A stretch of 64,000 bases of DNA from Streptomyces mirabilis (GTDB lineage Bacteria; Actinomycetota; Actinomycetes; Streptomycetales; Streptomycetaceae): contig NZ_JBCJKP010000001.1 in assembly GCF_039503195.1 (NCBI RefSeq), forward strand, positions 6,262,001-6,326,000, written 5' to 3'. Of this stretch, positions 10,430 to 20,278 are shown piece by piece; within the stretch, counting starts at the first letter, position 1, and each line of letters opens with the position of its first letter. A program made the translations under genes and the position numbers. The notes under the pieces were generated by a model, which was given only the letters and a program-made list of their open reading frames with translations, searched no databases and had not been told where the DNA came from.

Positions 10430-10653
10430 CGCGGTTCCCCCCTGGCACTTACGGCACGCTGGTCAGACGTTCCAGTGGCTGGACACAGTAGCCGTCCCAC
10501 GGCCGTCCCAGGGGTTAGATAACGCGCCAAGTAGCGGGCGTCCGGCCGTCCCGGCGTCCCAGCCCGCCCGGTCTCCTTGCCCGGCCGGGACACGCGTTGC
10601 CACCTTCTGGCTGTCCGACCACCAGCAGCCGCATCGCAAGGAGAAACAGACCC

Positions 10654-11085
10654 ATGAACCTTTCCGTGACACGTCGTCCGCGCCGACTCTCCCCGCTGCT
10701 CGCGACCCTCGCCGTCAGCGCGGCGGCCGCCACCACGCTGGCCCTGCCCGCCTCCGCGTCGGCGGCACCCGCCTCGGCCGCCGCCGTGGACTGCGCGTCG
10801 GGTGACGTCTGCTTCTGGACCGGCTTCAACTTCACCGGCAGCAAGTGCTCGTGGAGCGTCGCCGACCCCGACTGGCAGAGCGGCGCCATCAAGTGTTCCT
10901 GGGCCGCCACGACGAACGTGAAGTCGGTGTGGAACGCCGGCACCGGGTCGTACAGCGGTGTCGCCTTCTACGCGAACACCAACTACAACGGCCGGATCGG
11001 CTGCACCCGGCAGCAGCAGGGCGGCAACCTCGCCGGTACCTACAAGGTGCGGTCCCACCAGTGGATCACCGGTAACTGCGGCTGA
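10654..11085 (+). CDS. Secreted peptidase inhibitor family I36-like protein
   Basis: A 143-residue exported protein. The Sec signal peptide spans about residues 1-45 (RRPRRLSPLLATLAVSAAA, then ALPASASA). The mature part DVCFWTGFNFTGSKCSWSV ... GRIGCTRQQQ ... KVRSHQWITGNCG has the Cys-paired beta/gamma-crystallin-like pattern of I36 inhibitors (SMI type) common in Streptomyces. These bind secreted metalloproteases or are uncharacterised extracellular proteins. The ATG at 10654 is preceded by aaggaga. It is a stand-alone gene closed by a strong hairpin. Confidence 0.8.
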   Translation: MNLSVTRRPRRLSPLLATLAVSAAAATTLALPASASAAPASAAAVDCASGDVCFWTGFNFTGSKCSWSVADPDWQSGAIKCSWAATTNVKSVWNAGTGSYSGVAFYANTNYNGRIGCTRQQQGGNLAGTYKVRSHQWITGNCG

Positions 11086-11111
11086 CCCGGAGGGCGGCTC
11101 GCGCACGGGCG

Positions 11112-11159
11112 CGGCGGTGGTCTCCGGCCCCCTCGGGGGAGGGGCGGAGACCACCGCCG
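11112..11159. terminator. Terminator after the I36-like gene
   Basis: Perfect 15-bp stem cggcggtggtctccg (11112-11126) with cggagaccaccgccg (11145-11159) and an 18-base loop that is itself G/C palindromic. It lies 27 bases after the stop. Confidence 0.8.
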
Positions 11160-11278
11160 TTCCGGCACGCGAACCAGGCCTGTGAGACCCGGTCCGCCCT
11201 GTCTACGTGCCTCCCGCCGACCGATGGAGGCAGCCCGTCGCTTTGGCGGCGGGTGGTTGACGGCACACAGACGCACTG

Positions 11279-11315
11279 GGGCCGTGTCCCCCCTGCGCAG
11301 GGTGAGACACGGCCC
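11279..11315. terminator. Hairpin, probable terminator of the minus-strand gene ending at 11393
   Basis: gggccgtgtc (11279-11288) pairs with gacacggccc (11306-11315). With the previous hairpin it fills the 307-base gap between two convergent genes; I see nothing else in that gap. Confidence 0.6.
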
Positions 11316-11392
11316 TCGGAGCGAATCGAATGGCGGGAAGTCGCCTTCGTGGCCTCGGAGTCGGCCTCGTGGCGGCTGTGCCGCCGGTGGCC

Positions 11393-12001
11393 TCAGACCG
11401 CGTACTTCGGGCGGTCGAACCAGGCGGCGCCGTCCGCCTTGCCGACGAACACCGCGATGAGGATGGCGAGCACGGTGTGCACCAGACCGATGACGATGAA
11501 CGGGTAGATCCCGAGGATCGCGGTGAGGATGCCGAACACCAGCGCGGCGATGCGGACCCCGCTGCCGCCGTTCGCGCACTTGACGCCGAGCCAGATCGCG
11601 AAGACGCCCCACGCCAGGACCGCGACCGTGATGCCCCACAGGACACCGGCCGAGTAGTCCGCGAGCTGCTGGAACTGGACGTCGTTCTTGAGGTCCGCGT
11701 TGTTCTTCGCGGCGGAGACGGCGAGCGCCGAGATCGCGATCAGGACGGCGCCGAGCACCTGGAGACCGCCGATGACGAACAGCATCACGCGCGCGGCCTT
11801 GACCGTGCCGGGCATCTCCATCGCGCCGCCGGGGTAGCCGCCGTACGGCTGCTGGCCGATCGGCGGGGCCTGCGGGTAGCCGTAACCGGGCTGCTGCGGG
11901 GCGCCCTGGGGGTAGCCGTAGCCGGGCTGGCCCTGGGGCGGGTAGCCGGCCGGCTGGCCCTGCGGGGGACCGTAGGGGTTGTTCGGGTCGCCGAAACTCA
12001 T
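11393..12001 (-). CDS. Gly/Pro/Tyr-rich small membrane protein
   Basis: 202 residues. The first 70 are GYPQ/PPQGQP repeats typical of actinobacterial cytoplasmic low-complexity tails. Membrane helices follow at AARVMLFVIGGLQVLGAVLIAISAL, GVLWGITVAVLAWGVFAIWLGV and a hairpin VRIAALVFGILTAILGIYPFIVIGLVHTVLAILIAVF (given in parts). It belongs to a common streptomycete family with no assigned function. ATG 12001 has ggagga at good spacing, which decides against the longer upstream frame. Confidence 0.75.
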   Translation of the reverse strand: MSFGDPNNPYGPPQGQPAGYPPQGQPGYGYPQGAPQQPGYGYPQAPPIGQQPYGGYPGGAMEMPGTVKAARVMLFVIGGLQVLGAVLIAISALAVSAAKNNADLKNDVQFQQLADYSAGVLWGITVAVLAWGVFAIWLGVKCANGGSGVRIAALVFGILTAILGIYPFIVIGLVHTVLAILIAVFVGKADGAAWFDRPKYAV

Positions 12002-12151
12002 GGCGGGTGTTCCTCCGTTGCCTGGTGCGGGGACGCGCGGCAAGGTGCGGAGGAGAGTTCTACAGAGCGGTCCGTCCCCCCGGTACTGTCCGCGGCACTG
12101 TGATGTTCATCGTTCTCAATGCCTTACTTATTTGTCCAGAGCCCTTCCGAT

Positions 12152-12224
12152 GGTGTTGTGCAGGTGTTGTGCAAGTGCAACATCGCTGATCACGGTTGAT
12201 CTCGGCTGATCTCGGCTGGTCACA
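12152..12224. promoter_or_regulatory. Repeat-rich control region upstream of folD
   Basis: Two perfect 11-bp direct repeats ggtgttgtgca (12152-12162, 12163-12173) are followed by four 10-bp tandem units: gctgatcacg, gttgatctcg, gctgatctcg, gctggtcaca (12185-12224). The 10-bp period puts each TGATC on the same DNA face, which looks like a multimeric operator. The stretch lies 58-130 bp before folD. Confidence 0.45.
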
Positions 12225-12281
12225 GGGGGAAAGGGGCGCCCGGATTGGAACCGGGAGCGGGTCATCCGCGAGGATGGGGTC

Positions 12282-13136
12282 ATGACCGCCCAGATTCTCG
12301 ATGGCAAGGCCACCGCAGCCGCGATCAAGTCCGATCTGACCGCCCGCGTGGCGGCTCTCAAGGAGAAGGGCGTCACGCCCGGCCTGGGGACCGTCCTGGT
12401 CGGCGACGACCCCGGCAGCCAGAAGTACGTCGCGGGCAAGCACCGCGACTGCGCCCAGGTCGGTATCGCCTCCATCCAGCGTGAACTGCCCGCGACCGCC
12501 ACGCAGGAGGAGATCGAGGCGGTGGTGCGCGAACTCAACGAAGACCCCACGTGCACCGGTTACATCGTCCAGCTCCCGCTCCCCAAGGGCATCGACGAGA
12601 ACCGCATCCTGGAACTGATGGACCCGGACAAGGACGCCGACGGCCTGCACCCGATGAACCTCGGGCGGCTGGTCCTCAACGAGCCGGCCCCGCTGCCGTG
12701 CACCCCCAACGGCGTCCTCACCCTGCTGCGCCGCTACGGAGTGGAGATCAAGGGCGCCGAGGTCGTGGTCGTCGGCCGCGGGGTGACGATCGGGCGTCCG
12801 ATGCCGCTGCTGCTGACGCGGCGCAGCGAGAACGCGACGGTCACCCAGTGTCACACCGGCACCCGTGATCTCTCCGCGCACCTGAAGCGCGCCGACATCA
12901 TCGTCGCCGCGGCCGGGTCCGCCCACCTCATCCGCGCCGAGGACGTGAAGCCGGGTGCCGCCGTCCTCGACGTCGGTGTCTCGCGCAGCGCCGAGGGCAA
13001 GATCGTCGGAGACGTCCACCCGGACGTCGCCGAGGTCGCCGCGTGGATCTCCCCGAACCCCGGCGGCGTGGGCCCGATGACCCGCGCCCAGCTGCTGGTC
13101 AACGTGGTGGAAGCGGCGGAGCGCAGTGTCGGCTGA
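12282..13136 (+). CDS. folD: Methylene-THF dehydrogenase / methenyl-THF cyclohydrolase
   Basis: This 284-residue bifunctional enzyme interconverts 5,10-methylene-, methenyl- and 10-formyl-THF and so feeds PurN and PurH. The active-site lysine is Lys53 in [12 protein letters not shown]. Other marks are [35 protein letters not shown] and the NADP loop [16 protein letters not shown]. Length fits the family. The ATG at 12282 lies shortly after gaggatgggg. The 3' end overlaps the DUF3017 gene by 11 bases. Confidence 0.96.
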   Translation: MTAQILDGKATAAAIKSDLTARVAALKEKGVTPGLGTVLVGDDPGSQKYVAGKHRDCAQVGIASIQRELPATATQEEIEAVVRELNEDPTCTGYIVQLPLPKGIDENRILELMDPDKDADGLHPMNLGRLVLNEPAPLPCTPNGVLTLLRRYGVEIKGAEVVVVGRGVTIGRPMPLLLTRRSENATVTQCHTGTRDLSAHLKRADIIVAAAGSAHLIRAEDVKPGAAVLDVGVSRSAEGKIVGDVHPDVAEVAAWISPNPGGVGPMTRAQLLVNVVEAAERSVG

Positions 13137-13923
13137 CAGCGGCCCCGAGGACGCAGCGGCCCGCGACATCGACGCCGACACCGGCTCCGACGCCGGCTCC
13201 GACGCCGGCTCCGACGCCGACACCGGCTCCGACGCCGAGTCGGCCGTACGGGGAGCCGCGTCCGTGAACGGCGGGTCGGCCGTGCGGAGGGCGGTGAAGG
13301 GTGAGTCCGTCGTGCGGGAGGCGGGGTCCGTGGACGGTGAGGCCGGTCCTCGGAAGGCGGGGTCCGTGGGCGGTGAGTCCGTCGTGCGGAAGACGGGGTC
13401 CGTGAACGGCGTGGCCGGTTCGGGGAAGGCGGGGTCCGTGAACGGCGTGGCGGGTGTGCGGGAGACCGAGGGTGCCGAGGGCGAGCCGGGTGCGCTCGAC
13501 GCCGTGAGCGCGCCCGACGCCGAGGGGAAGCCGCGCCGCACCACAAGGCGCTTTCCCCTGTTCACGAGGGACACCGCGCGGCCCGAGGGCGGCGGCCGGG
13601 CGGCGGGCGGCGACGCCCCGGCCCCGGCCCGCCAGTGGCCGATCCTCGCCGTGCTGTCGGCCGTCGGACTCGGCCTGCTGCTGACCGCCCTCGACGTGTT
13701 CCGGCTCGGCACGATCCTGATCGGCGCCGCGCTGCTGGCCGGTGCCGTGATGCGCTGGATGCTGCCCGACGTGGGCATGCTCGCGGTCCGTTCCCGCTTC
13801 ACGGACATGCTCACGTACGGCGTGCTGGGCGTCGCCATCGTGCTGCTCTCGCTGATGGCACAGCCCAACCCGTGGCTGGTCATCCCGTTCCTGGACGACA
13901 CGCTGCATTTCACGGTCCGCTGA
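13126..13923 (+). CDS. DUF3017 membrane protein with repeat-rich N-terminus
   Basis: 265 residues. The conserved DUF3017 domain is the last ~95 residues ([20 protein letters not shown] ... [19 protein letters not shown] ... LDDTLHF), with three membrane helices. The first 130 residues are low complexity: [12 protein letters not shown] runs, then about six copies of a 12-residue unit AGSV-x-G-xxxx-R-K/E (residues 44-113). DUF3017 regularly follows folD in Streptomyces. The GTG start overlaps folD. Function unknown. Confidence 0.8.
   Translation: MSADSGPEDAAARDIDADTGSDAGSDAGSDADTGSDAESAVRGAASVNGGSAVRRAVKGESVVREAGSVDGEAGPRKAGSVGGESVVRKTGSVNGVAGSGKAGSVNGVAGVRETEGAEGEPGALDAVSAPDAEGKPRRTTRRFPLFTRDTARPEGGGRAAGGDAPAPARQWPILAVLSAVGLGLLLTALDVFRLGTILIGAALLAGAVMRWMLPDVGMLAVRSRFTDMLTYGVLGVAIVLLSLMAQPNPWLVIPFLDDTLHFTVR
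13255..13464 (+). repeat. 36-bp in-frame tandem repeats within the DUF3017 gene
   Basis: Units of 36 bp (one of 30) beginning gcggggtccgtg encode [58 protein letters not shown] and [12 protein letters not shown]. Divergence between units shows the array is not recent. Confidence 0.8.
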
Positions 13924-13951
13924 GACCCCCGCGCATGCCCTGAAGCAGGGC

Positions 13952-13986
13952 GCGGCCCGTCCCCTCCCCCAGTAAGGACGGGCCGC
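13952..13986. terminator. Terminator after folD-DUF3017
   Basis: gcggcccgtcc (13952-13962) pairs with ggacgggccgc (13976-13986) 28 bases after the stop. A second G/C hairpin (ccgggcgg/ccgcccgg) follows directly. Confidence 0.75.
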
Positions 13987-14191
13987 GGCCGGGCGGCCGG
14001 ACCGCCCGGGTCAACCCTTCTGTATAGGCACCGCCTGTACAACAGCCGTCAGTTCCCTGTGGCACGGAAGTGACCATTCCGCCACGGTGTCCGCGCCGCG
14101 TGACGGGAACCGTCCACCGCCCGGCGCCGTCAATCGCTCACAGGGAACGACACGGGGCGCCTGGTGAGCGCCGCGGGAGGTGGGTGAAGCG

Positions 14192-14827
14192 ATGAGTGCC
14201 TGGCAGCCGCTGCCGGAGGAGCTTCCGGCGGAGGTACGGCACTTCGTCGAGCAGTTGCGGCTGCTCAAGGACCGCACCGGGATGAGCCTGGTCGCGCTGG
14301 GCACGCGCACCGCGTACAGCAAGTCCTCCTGGCAGCGCTACCTCAACGCGAGCCAGCCGCCGCCGCGGCAGGCGGTCGTCGCCCTGTGCCGGGTCGCGGG
14401 TGTCGCGGGCGAGGAGACCGAACGCTTCGGGGTGCGCTGGGAACTGGCGGTGCGGGCCTGGCCGCGCGAGCCCGTGCCGCCCGTGTCGTCCGGGCCGCCC
14501 GTACGGGTACCGGCGGGCGGTCCCGTCCCCGGCCCCGTCCCCGGCCCCGTCCCCGGCCCCGTCTCTGTCCCCGGCGGCGAATCCGCTCCCGGCGCCGAGG
14601 CCTCCGTCCCGGCCGTGCAGGGCGTTCCCGTCGCGCGCGCCGATTCCGCCGCGCGTGGCCGTGACGGCTACGAGGAGGACCCCACGCTCCCGTGGTGGGA
14701 CCTGCTCGACGAGGAGTCGTCCCGGCGGCCCGCCGGGCCCCGTACGCCCCGCCTCCTCCTCTACGCGGCCCTCCTCGCCGTCGTCATCCTCCTCGCCGCC
14801 GTCGTGGGCGCCGTCACCCTCGGGTGA
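14192..14827 (+). CDS. XRE-type HTH protein with C-terminal membrane anchor
   Basis: 211 residues. The N-terminal HTH region runs about 1-75 (LPEELPAEVRHFVEQLRLLKD, TAYSKSSWQRYLN). A Pro/Gly linker contains three PVPG repeats, and a single C-terminal helix LLLYAALLAVVILLAAVVGAV ends the protein. The HTH is clearly paralogous to the next gene (YSKSSWQRYLN versus YSKTSWERYLN). The ATG at 14192 is chosen with gggagg upstream; a GTG at 14180 is possible. The protein would hold a DNA-binding domain at the inner membrane face. Target unknown. Confidence 0.75.
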   Translation: MSAWQPLPEELPAEVRHFVEQLRLLKDRTGMSLVALGTRTAYSKSSWQRYLNASQPPPRQAVVALCRVAGVAGEETERFGVRWELAVRAWPREPVPPVSSGPPVRVPAGGPVPGPVPGPVPGPVSVPGGESAPGAEASVPAVQGVPVARADSAARGRDGYEEDPTLPWWDLLDEESSRRPAGPRTPRLLLYAALLAVVILLAAVVGAVTLG

Positions 14828-15223
14828 GCTGAGCGTTCTCGTGACGGGTGAGGTCGCACCTGTGTTCCCGTTGTGTCGATGTCTTGACAAGTTCAAGGAT
14901 TTACCCTGATCCATCCCAACAACCCGGATAGCGTGGCCAATCGGGACGGTATCGGACGTCCTGTTGCGGAGGACGAGGGTCCGATTGGCGGGCATGACGT
15001 CGATGGGACAATGGGCCGCAGCCCGTGGGGCGTGCAACGGTGCATGCCCGGGCCCGAATGCTCCCGTGCGCCCCCATCCCGGGAACTGAGATCCTGACCG
15101 ATCGCATCCCTGTGGGTAGCCAGAACGGGGACCGGCGGGGCCGGGGGACTCGGCGGACGGGTGCCGAAACACGCGGGGGAACAGTCAGGCACGTACGGGG
15201 GGAAAGAAGCAGGGGGAGCAGTA
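14828..15223. other. 396-base gap between two HTH-TM genes
   Basis: No gene is visible. A perfect -35 TTGACA stands at 14884-14889, but no good -10 follows at 17-18 bp. A long interrupted inverted repeat, gccaatcgg(g)ac at 14936-14947 with gtccgattggc at 14979-14989 and a smaller inner stem, would fold as an extended hairpin in the leader. The remaining 230 bases are unassigned. Confidence 0.45.
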
Positions 15224-16543
15224 ATGCCTCGTTGGAGGGACTTGCCGGATGAACTCGATCCGCAGGTCAGGGAGTTCGCCAGCCAGTTGCGCCGACTGGT
15301 CGACCGGAGCGGGCTGGGCATCGCCGCGGTGGCCGACCGTACGGGCTACAGCAAGACGTCCTGGGAGCGGTACCTCAACGGTCGGCTCCTCGCGCCCAAG
15401 GGCGCGATCGTCGCCCTGGCCGAGGTGACCGGGACCAATCCCATCCATCTGACGACCATGTGGGAGCTGGCCGAGCGTGCGTGGAGCCGCTCGGAGATGC
15501 GCCACGACATGACCATGGAAGCGATCCGGATCTCCCAGGCGCGCGCCGCGCTAGGGGAGTTCGGGGCGCCCCCGGCGAAGGGGAGCAACGGCAAGCAGGC
15601 CCGCAAGGGGGGCAGCGCGACCGCGACGCCCGGCATCACGCCGGGGATCGCCGGGCCCGCGGGGGTGTCGCCGACGGTGCCGCCGCAGCCGTCCGCCACG
15701 GAGGTGGAGGACTCGTCGTTCGGCTCTTCGTCGTCGCTCGGGGGCGGGGCGCGTGGGGGTGCCGGGTACGGCGGGTCCTCTTCGGGCGGGTCTTCGGGAG
15801 GGCCTTCGTCCGGTGGGGGCTCGCGTGGCGGGGGCTGGGGGGTCGTCGCCACGCCGTCCGATGACGGGGGGCGGTTCGGTCCGTCGACTCCGGCGACGGG
15901 GGCCGTGGGGCCGGGGGGTTCCGCGGGTTCTGTGGGTTCCGCGGGTTCTGGGGGTTCGTCGGGGCCGGGCGGTTCCGTGGGTGCGGCCGGGTCTGTCGGT
16001 GCCGGTGGGCCGGGTGCGCCCGTGGGGGGATCCGGCCCGGACGTGGCGGCGCGGCGTAAGCGGCGGCTGACGATGTTCCTCGCGGGGGTTGTGGGTGCGC
16101 TCGTGGTGATAGCCGCGGCCGTGTACTTCACCGGGGGCGGCGACGGCAAGAAGGCGGCGAGCGCGCCGAAGACGCCCTCGACGTCCGCCGCGGTCAATCC
16201 CGATCTGCCGGCCGGGGTGAAGTGCAGTGGCGCCGACTGCACGGGCAAGGACCCGGAGAACATGGGGTGCGGTGGGCAGCTGGCGACGACCAGCACCAGC
16301 ATCACCGTGGGGACCACTCTCGTCGAGGTGCGCTACAGCAAGACCTGCGCCGCGGCCTGGGCCCGGATCACCCAGGCCGTGATCGGTGACTCGGTGCAGG
16401 TGACGGCCGGTACCGCTGCCAAGCAGACCGGGACCGTCGACAACGCCACCGATGCGTACACCCCGATGATCGCCGTGAAGGATGCCGCCGAGGCGAAGGC
16501 GTGCGTCACGTTGAAATCGGGCCAGAAGGGCTGCACGAAGTGA
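15224..16543 (+). CDS. XRE-type HTH, membrane-anchored DUF2690 protein
   Basis: 439 residues. Cytoplasmic HTH about 1-80 (LPDELDPQVREFASQLRRLV, GYSKTSWERYLNGR). A long Gly/Ser-rich linker runs about 120-285, then one membrane helix (MFLAGVVGALVVIAAAVYF). The extracellular DUF2690 domain starts CSGADCTGKDPENMGCGG with paired cysteines, continues VEVRYSKTCAAAWARI, and ends CVTLKSGQKGC. Single-pass HTH-DUF2690 proteins are common in Streptomyces and of unknown function. The ATG at 15224 follows agggggag; an in-frame GTG or ATG further upstream lacks this site. Confidence 0.8.
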   Translation: MPRWRDLPDELDPQVREFASQLRRLVDRSGLGIAAVADRTGYSKTSWERYLNGRLLAPKGAIVALAEVTGTNPIHLTTMWELAERAWSRSEMRHDMTMEAIRISQARAALGEFGAPPAKGSNGKQARKGGSATATPGITPGIAGPAGVSPTVPPQPSATEVEDSSFGSSSSLGGGARGGAGYGGSSSGGSSGGPSSGGGSRGGGWGVVATPSDDGGRFGPSTPATGAVGPGGSAGSVGSAGSGGSSGPGGSVGAAGSVGAGGPGAPVGGSGPDVAARRKRRLTMFLAGVVGALVVIAAAVYFTGGGDGKKAASAPKTPSTSAAVNPDLPAGVKCSGADCTGKDPENMGCGGQLATTSTSITVGTTLVEVRYSKTCAAAWARITQAVIGDSVQVTAGTAAKQTGTVDNATDAYTPMIAVKDAAEAKACVTLKSGQKGCTK

Positions 16544-16727
16544 AGTAGCGGGGGGATCGGCTGGGGTGGGTGGGCACGCACAACACGGTCCCTCGCCCCC
16601 GCCGCCCTTACCCGTCCCCTCCCCCAGGGGCTCCGCCCCTTCGACCCCGCCAGGGGCGCTGCGCCCCCTGGACCCCCCGCGTCGGCCTCCGGCCCCGTCC
16701 TCGAACGCCGGTCGAGCCGAGGCTTTC

Positions 16728-17007
16728 AGGGGCGCGGGGAACTGCGTGCCCCGCCCCCACCGTTCCGCGGACGTGGCAGCATCCCGCAGGGAACTGGCGC
16801 TCAGCCCCCACCGTCCCGCAGTCGAGGAAACCCCCGAGGGGCCGCGCGAGCAAGAGCCCCCCACCAACCGTCGGCCGACAAGAGCCCCACCCACCAACCG
16901 TCGGCCAAAAGGCAAAAGGCAACAGGCGGCCGGAATTTCGGGGTGCAGCGCCGTCCCCCGGGGTGCGGGGAACTGCGGGAGCAACCCCCGCTCACCCGCA
17001 GTCGAAG
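16728..17007 (+). repeat. Three copies of a Streptomyces intergenic repeat element
   Basis: Copies at 16728-16770, 16786-16827 and 16960-17007 share the pattern (gg)ggcgcggggaactg-cg, 6-9 variable bases, cccccacc-n3-cccgcag(tcga). A fourth copy lies on the minus strand at 5657-5691. The two halves are partly complementary (gcgggga / cccccac), so each can fold. Confidence 0.65.
16851..16906 (+). repeat. Tandem duplication of about 28 bp
   Basis: caagagccccccaccaaccg followed by tcggcc (16851-16876) is repeated at 16879-16906 with a 2-base insertion. The copies are nearly identical, so the duplication is recent. Confidence 0.75.
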
Positions 17008-17212
17008 AAACCCACCCTCGAAAGCCGATGCCCAGGAATGTTCCGGCGCCGTTGGGGCAGGCGCAACGTACCCCCACGGGATCCGGCCCCCGGCCGGTCA
17101 CCCCGACGGCGGTCGTCGCGTCACCCTCTCCCGGACCGACGGCCGCCCCGCCGGGGGGTTGTGGGGTGGGCCACACGGGACCCGGCCGTCCGGGATCCTG
17201 GATGCGCGATAG

Positions 17213-18337
<1,125 letters not shown>

Positions 18338-18370
18338 CGTACCCGGCTCACCTGAGTCACTCGCAACTCA

Positions 18371-18406
18371 TCGGCCCCGCCCGGGAAGTGCTCCGGGCGG
18401 GGCCGA
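18371..18406. terminator. Terminator after mdh
   Basis: tcggccccgcccgg (18371-18384) pairs perfectly with ccgggcggggccga (18393-18406) around an 8-base loop, 34 bases after the mdh stop. Confidence 0.8.
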
Positions 18407-18574
18407 CGCATGCGTACAGAAAGTACGCATCGAACGTACGTGCTTTCTCGCTGTATGCGGGGGTGCACGGGGAGTAACTCTCGCTATCGTCGTGACGTAC
18501 GGTCCGGTAGGGAAGCGCAGGGCTGCTCAAGAGAGCTGGGGCGCGACCGGGGGAGACACACGGGGGTGGTCCCA

Positions 18575-20278
18575 GTGACGGAATCGGAGAGACGGTACGC
18601 ACACAGCGAGGCGACACGGCTGTTGTGTGCCGGAGTACATCTGGACACCGTGTTCCGGGCACGGGTCATCGACGAACTCATAGGGCACGAGGAGCGGCCC
18701 GCGGCACCGTCCCTCGGTGTCGACGTCGTCGCCGTGCTCGCGCACGCGCTGCGCGCGCGCCGCAGGGAGGCGCTGACCGGGCTCGGGCTGCTGGCCATCT
18801 GGGTCGTGTTCTTCCTGGTGGAGATGGTCCGGGCGGCCACCGGCGTCGCAGACGCGGGACCCCAGGGTTTCGCGGAGGCGTTCGGCGCCCTCGCGGTCTT
18901 CTTCTACGCCGCCGTCTGCTTTCTGCTGTGGTCCGCGCGGGTCGCGTCCGGGTGGGGCATGAGCATGTACGCCGCGAGCCGGGACGAGTCCGCCCGGCTG
19001 CGGCTGCCGCGCAGGGCGACCGCCTGGGGGCTCACCTTCATGGCGCGGGCCGCGGAGCTCGCCTACTGGGTGTACGCGTTCACCCAGTTGCTCCACGACC
19101 CCTTTCTGGTGATCTTCCCGCTCCTGCTCACCTTCGTGATCGGTGCCCACCGCTCCCAGGTGGCCGCGGTCATGAGCGTCGAACTGTCCCGGGACGCCTT
19201 CGCCCGTACGACCGTGGCGCTGCCCATGGGCAGCGAGCGTCAGCTCCGGGTCGCGCGGGCCGTCACCTGGGAGCAGCACGCGTCCGTGGCGCTCTACGAC
19301 GCCCACCGGCCGTTCGTCGGCGCGGGAAAGCCGTACGAGCCCTGGTCGTTCGCGATGGAGATCACCCCCGCCAAGAAGCCGTTCGACGGCCTGAACGGCA
19401 AGCTGCCCGAGCAGACCGGCGACGGTTCGGCGAACGGACGCCGCCCGCCGGTGCAGTTGACCAACCGGCAGATCCTCGACCTGGTCGTACCGAAGCTGGA
19501 GGCGCTGCGGGAGTCCGCCGCGCGCACCAGCCGGGACCGGCTCAAGGACCTGGAGGTCGAGGAGTTCGTCTACCTGCCGTACGGCGTGGGCCGCAATCAG
19601 GGTGTGTACGAGCCGTCGTCGGCCCGGCTGCACCTGGACGGGGCGGTGGACGAGGGCGGCGAGGCGCGCCGTCACTTCCTGCGGGTCAGGGTCGGCGCCT
19701 GGGACGAGCAGGTGGTGGTCTCGGTGCTGGTCCGCGTCCACACGCAGGGCGGGATGCTGGTCCTGGAAGTCGTGCCGCACGTGCTGGGGCCGATCTTCGA
19801 GGAGTACCGGCGCGTCGACTTCATCGCGGCCTCCGGGGAGGGCGCGACGGGGCGTGAGGTGTTGCGGACGGTGCTGTCCGCCCCGGCGACGGGCGTGGTG
19901 GCCGGGTTCTCCATGCTGCGCACCCTCGTCCAGTGCCTGCGCACCTGGCTGGCCCGGCCCGAACAGGCCCCGCCGGACGCCCCGTTGGTGTCCGTGCGGG
20001 AGATGGGCAGCACCGACCGGCTGTCGCTGTTCCAGGAGATGGACGTCAGCCGTTACATCAAGACCGTCGAGGACCGGATCGCGAGCGGCGTGCGCGAGGC
20101 GCTGCGGCGCAGCGGCTGTGAGACGGGCAGCTTCGAGCAGAACATCTTCAACGTGGCCGCGGGCGGCCAGTTCATCGGGCAGATGAGCGGCGGCACCGCG
20201 GTGGGCCGGATCAGCAAGAGCGCCGTCTCCATGGGCAGTGGGGGCGCGTCGTACAACGAGGGGAACAGGGATGACTGA
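18575..20278 (+). CDS. Uncharacterised polytopic membrane protein with motif-bearing C-terminal tail
   Basis: 567 residues; no family recognised. Residues 1-60 are cytoplasmic (SEATRLLCAGVHLDTVFRARVIDELIG). Helices lie at about 68-88 (GLGLLAIWVVFFLVEMV), 105-126, and 152-192 (FMARAAELAYWVYAFTQL, FLVIFPLLLTFVIGA). A large soluble region of about 350 residues follows (EEFVYLPYGVGRNQGVYEPS, HFLRVRVGAWDEQVVVSVLV). The last 25 residues form a Gly/Ser-rich tail, R545-E562 RISKSAVSMGSGGASYNE, that is repeated in the N-terminus of the next protein. The GTG at 18575 is my choice (ggggg 8 bases upstream); a GTG at 18566 is possible. It overlaps the next gene by 8 bases. Confidence 0.7.
   Translation: MTESERRYAHSEATRLLCAGVHLDTVFRARVIDELIGHEERPAAPSLGVDVVAVLAHALRARRREALTGLGLLAIWVVFFLVEMVRAATGVADAGPQGFAEAFGALAVFFYAAVCFLLWSARVASGWGMSMYAASRDESARLRLPRRATAWGLTFMARAAELAYWVYAFTQLLHDPFLVIFPLLLTFVIGAHRSQVAAVMSVELSRDAFARTTVALPMGSERQLRVARAVTWEQHASVALYDAHRPFVGAGKPYEPWSFAMEITPAKKPFDGLNGKLPEQTGDGSANGRRPPVQLTNRQILDLVVPKLEALRESAARTSRDRLKDLEVEEFVYLPYGVGRNQGVYEPSSARLHLDGAVDEGGEARRHFLRVRVGAWDEQVVVSVLVRVHTQGGMLVLEVVPHVLGPIFEEYRRVDFIAASGEGATGREVLRTVLSAPATGVVAGFSMLRTLVQCLRTWLARPEQAPPDAPLVSVREMGSTDRLSLFQEMDVSRYIKTVEDRIASGVREALRRSGCETGSFEQNIFNVAAGGQFIGQMSGGTAVGRISKSAVSMGSGGASYNEGNRDD

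Noticed and set aside
12130..12281. A second ZTP riboswitch upstream of folD
   Set aside because: The CGUGACUGGCG and CGCCUGGGC blocks are absent; only short direct repeats are found.
14884..14889. Perfect TTGACA as a promoter for the DUF2690 gene
   Set aside because: No acceptable -10 hexamer at 16-19 bp spacing, so I list it only as part of the gap.
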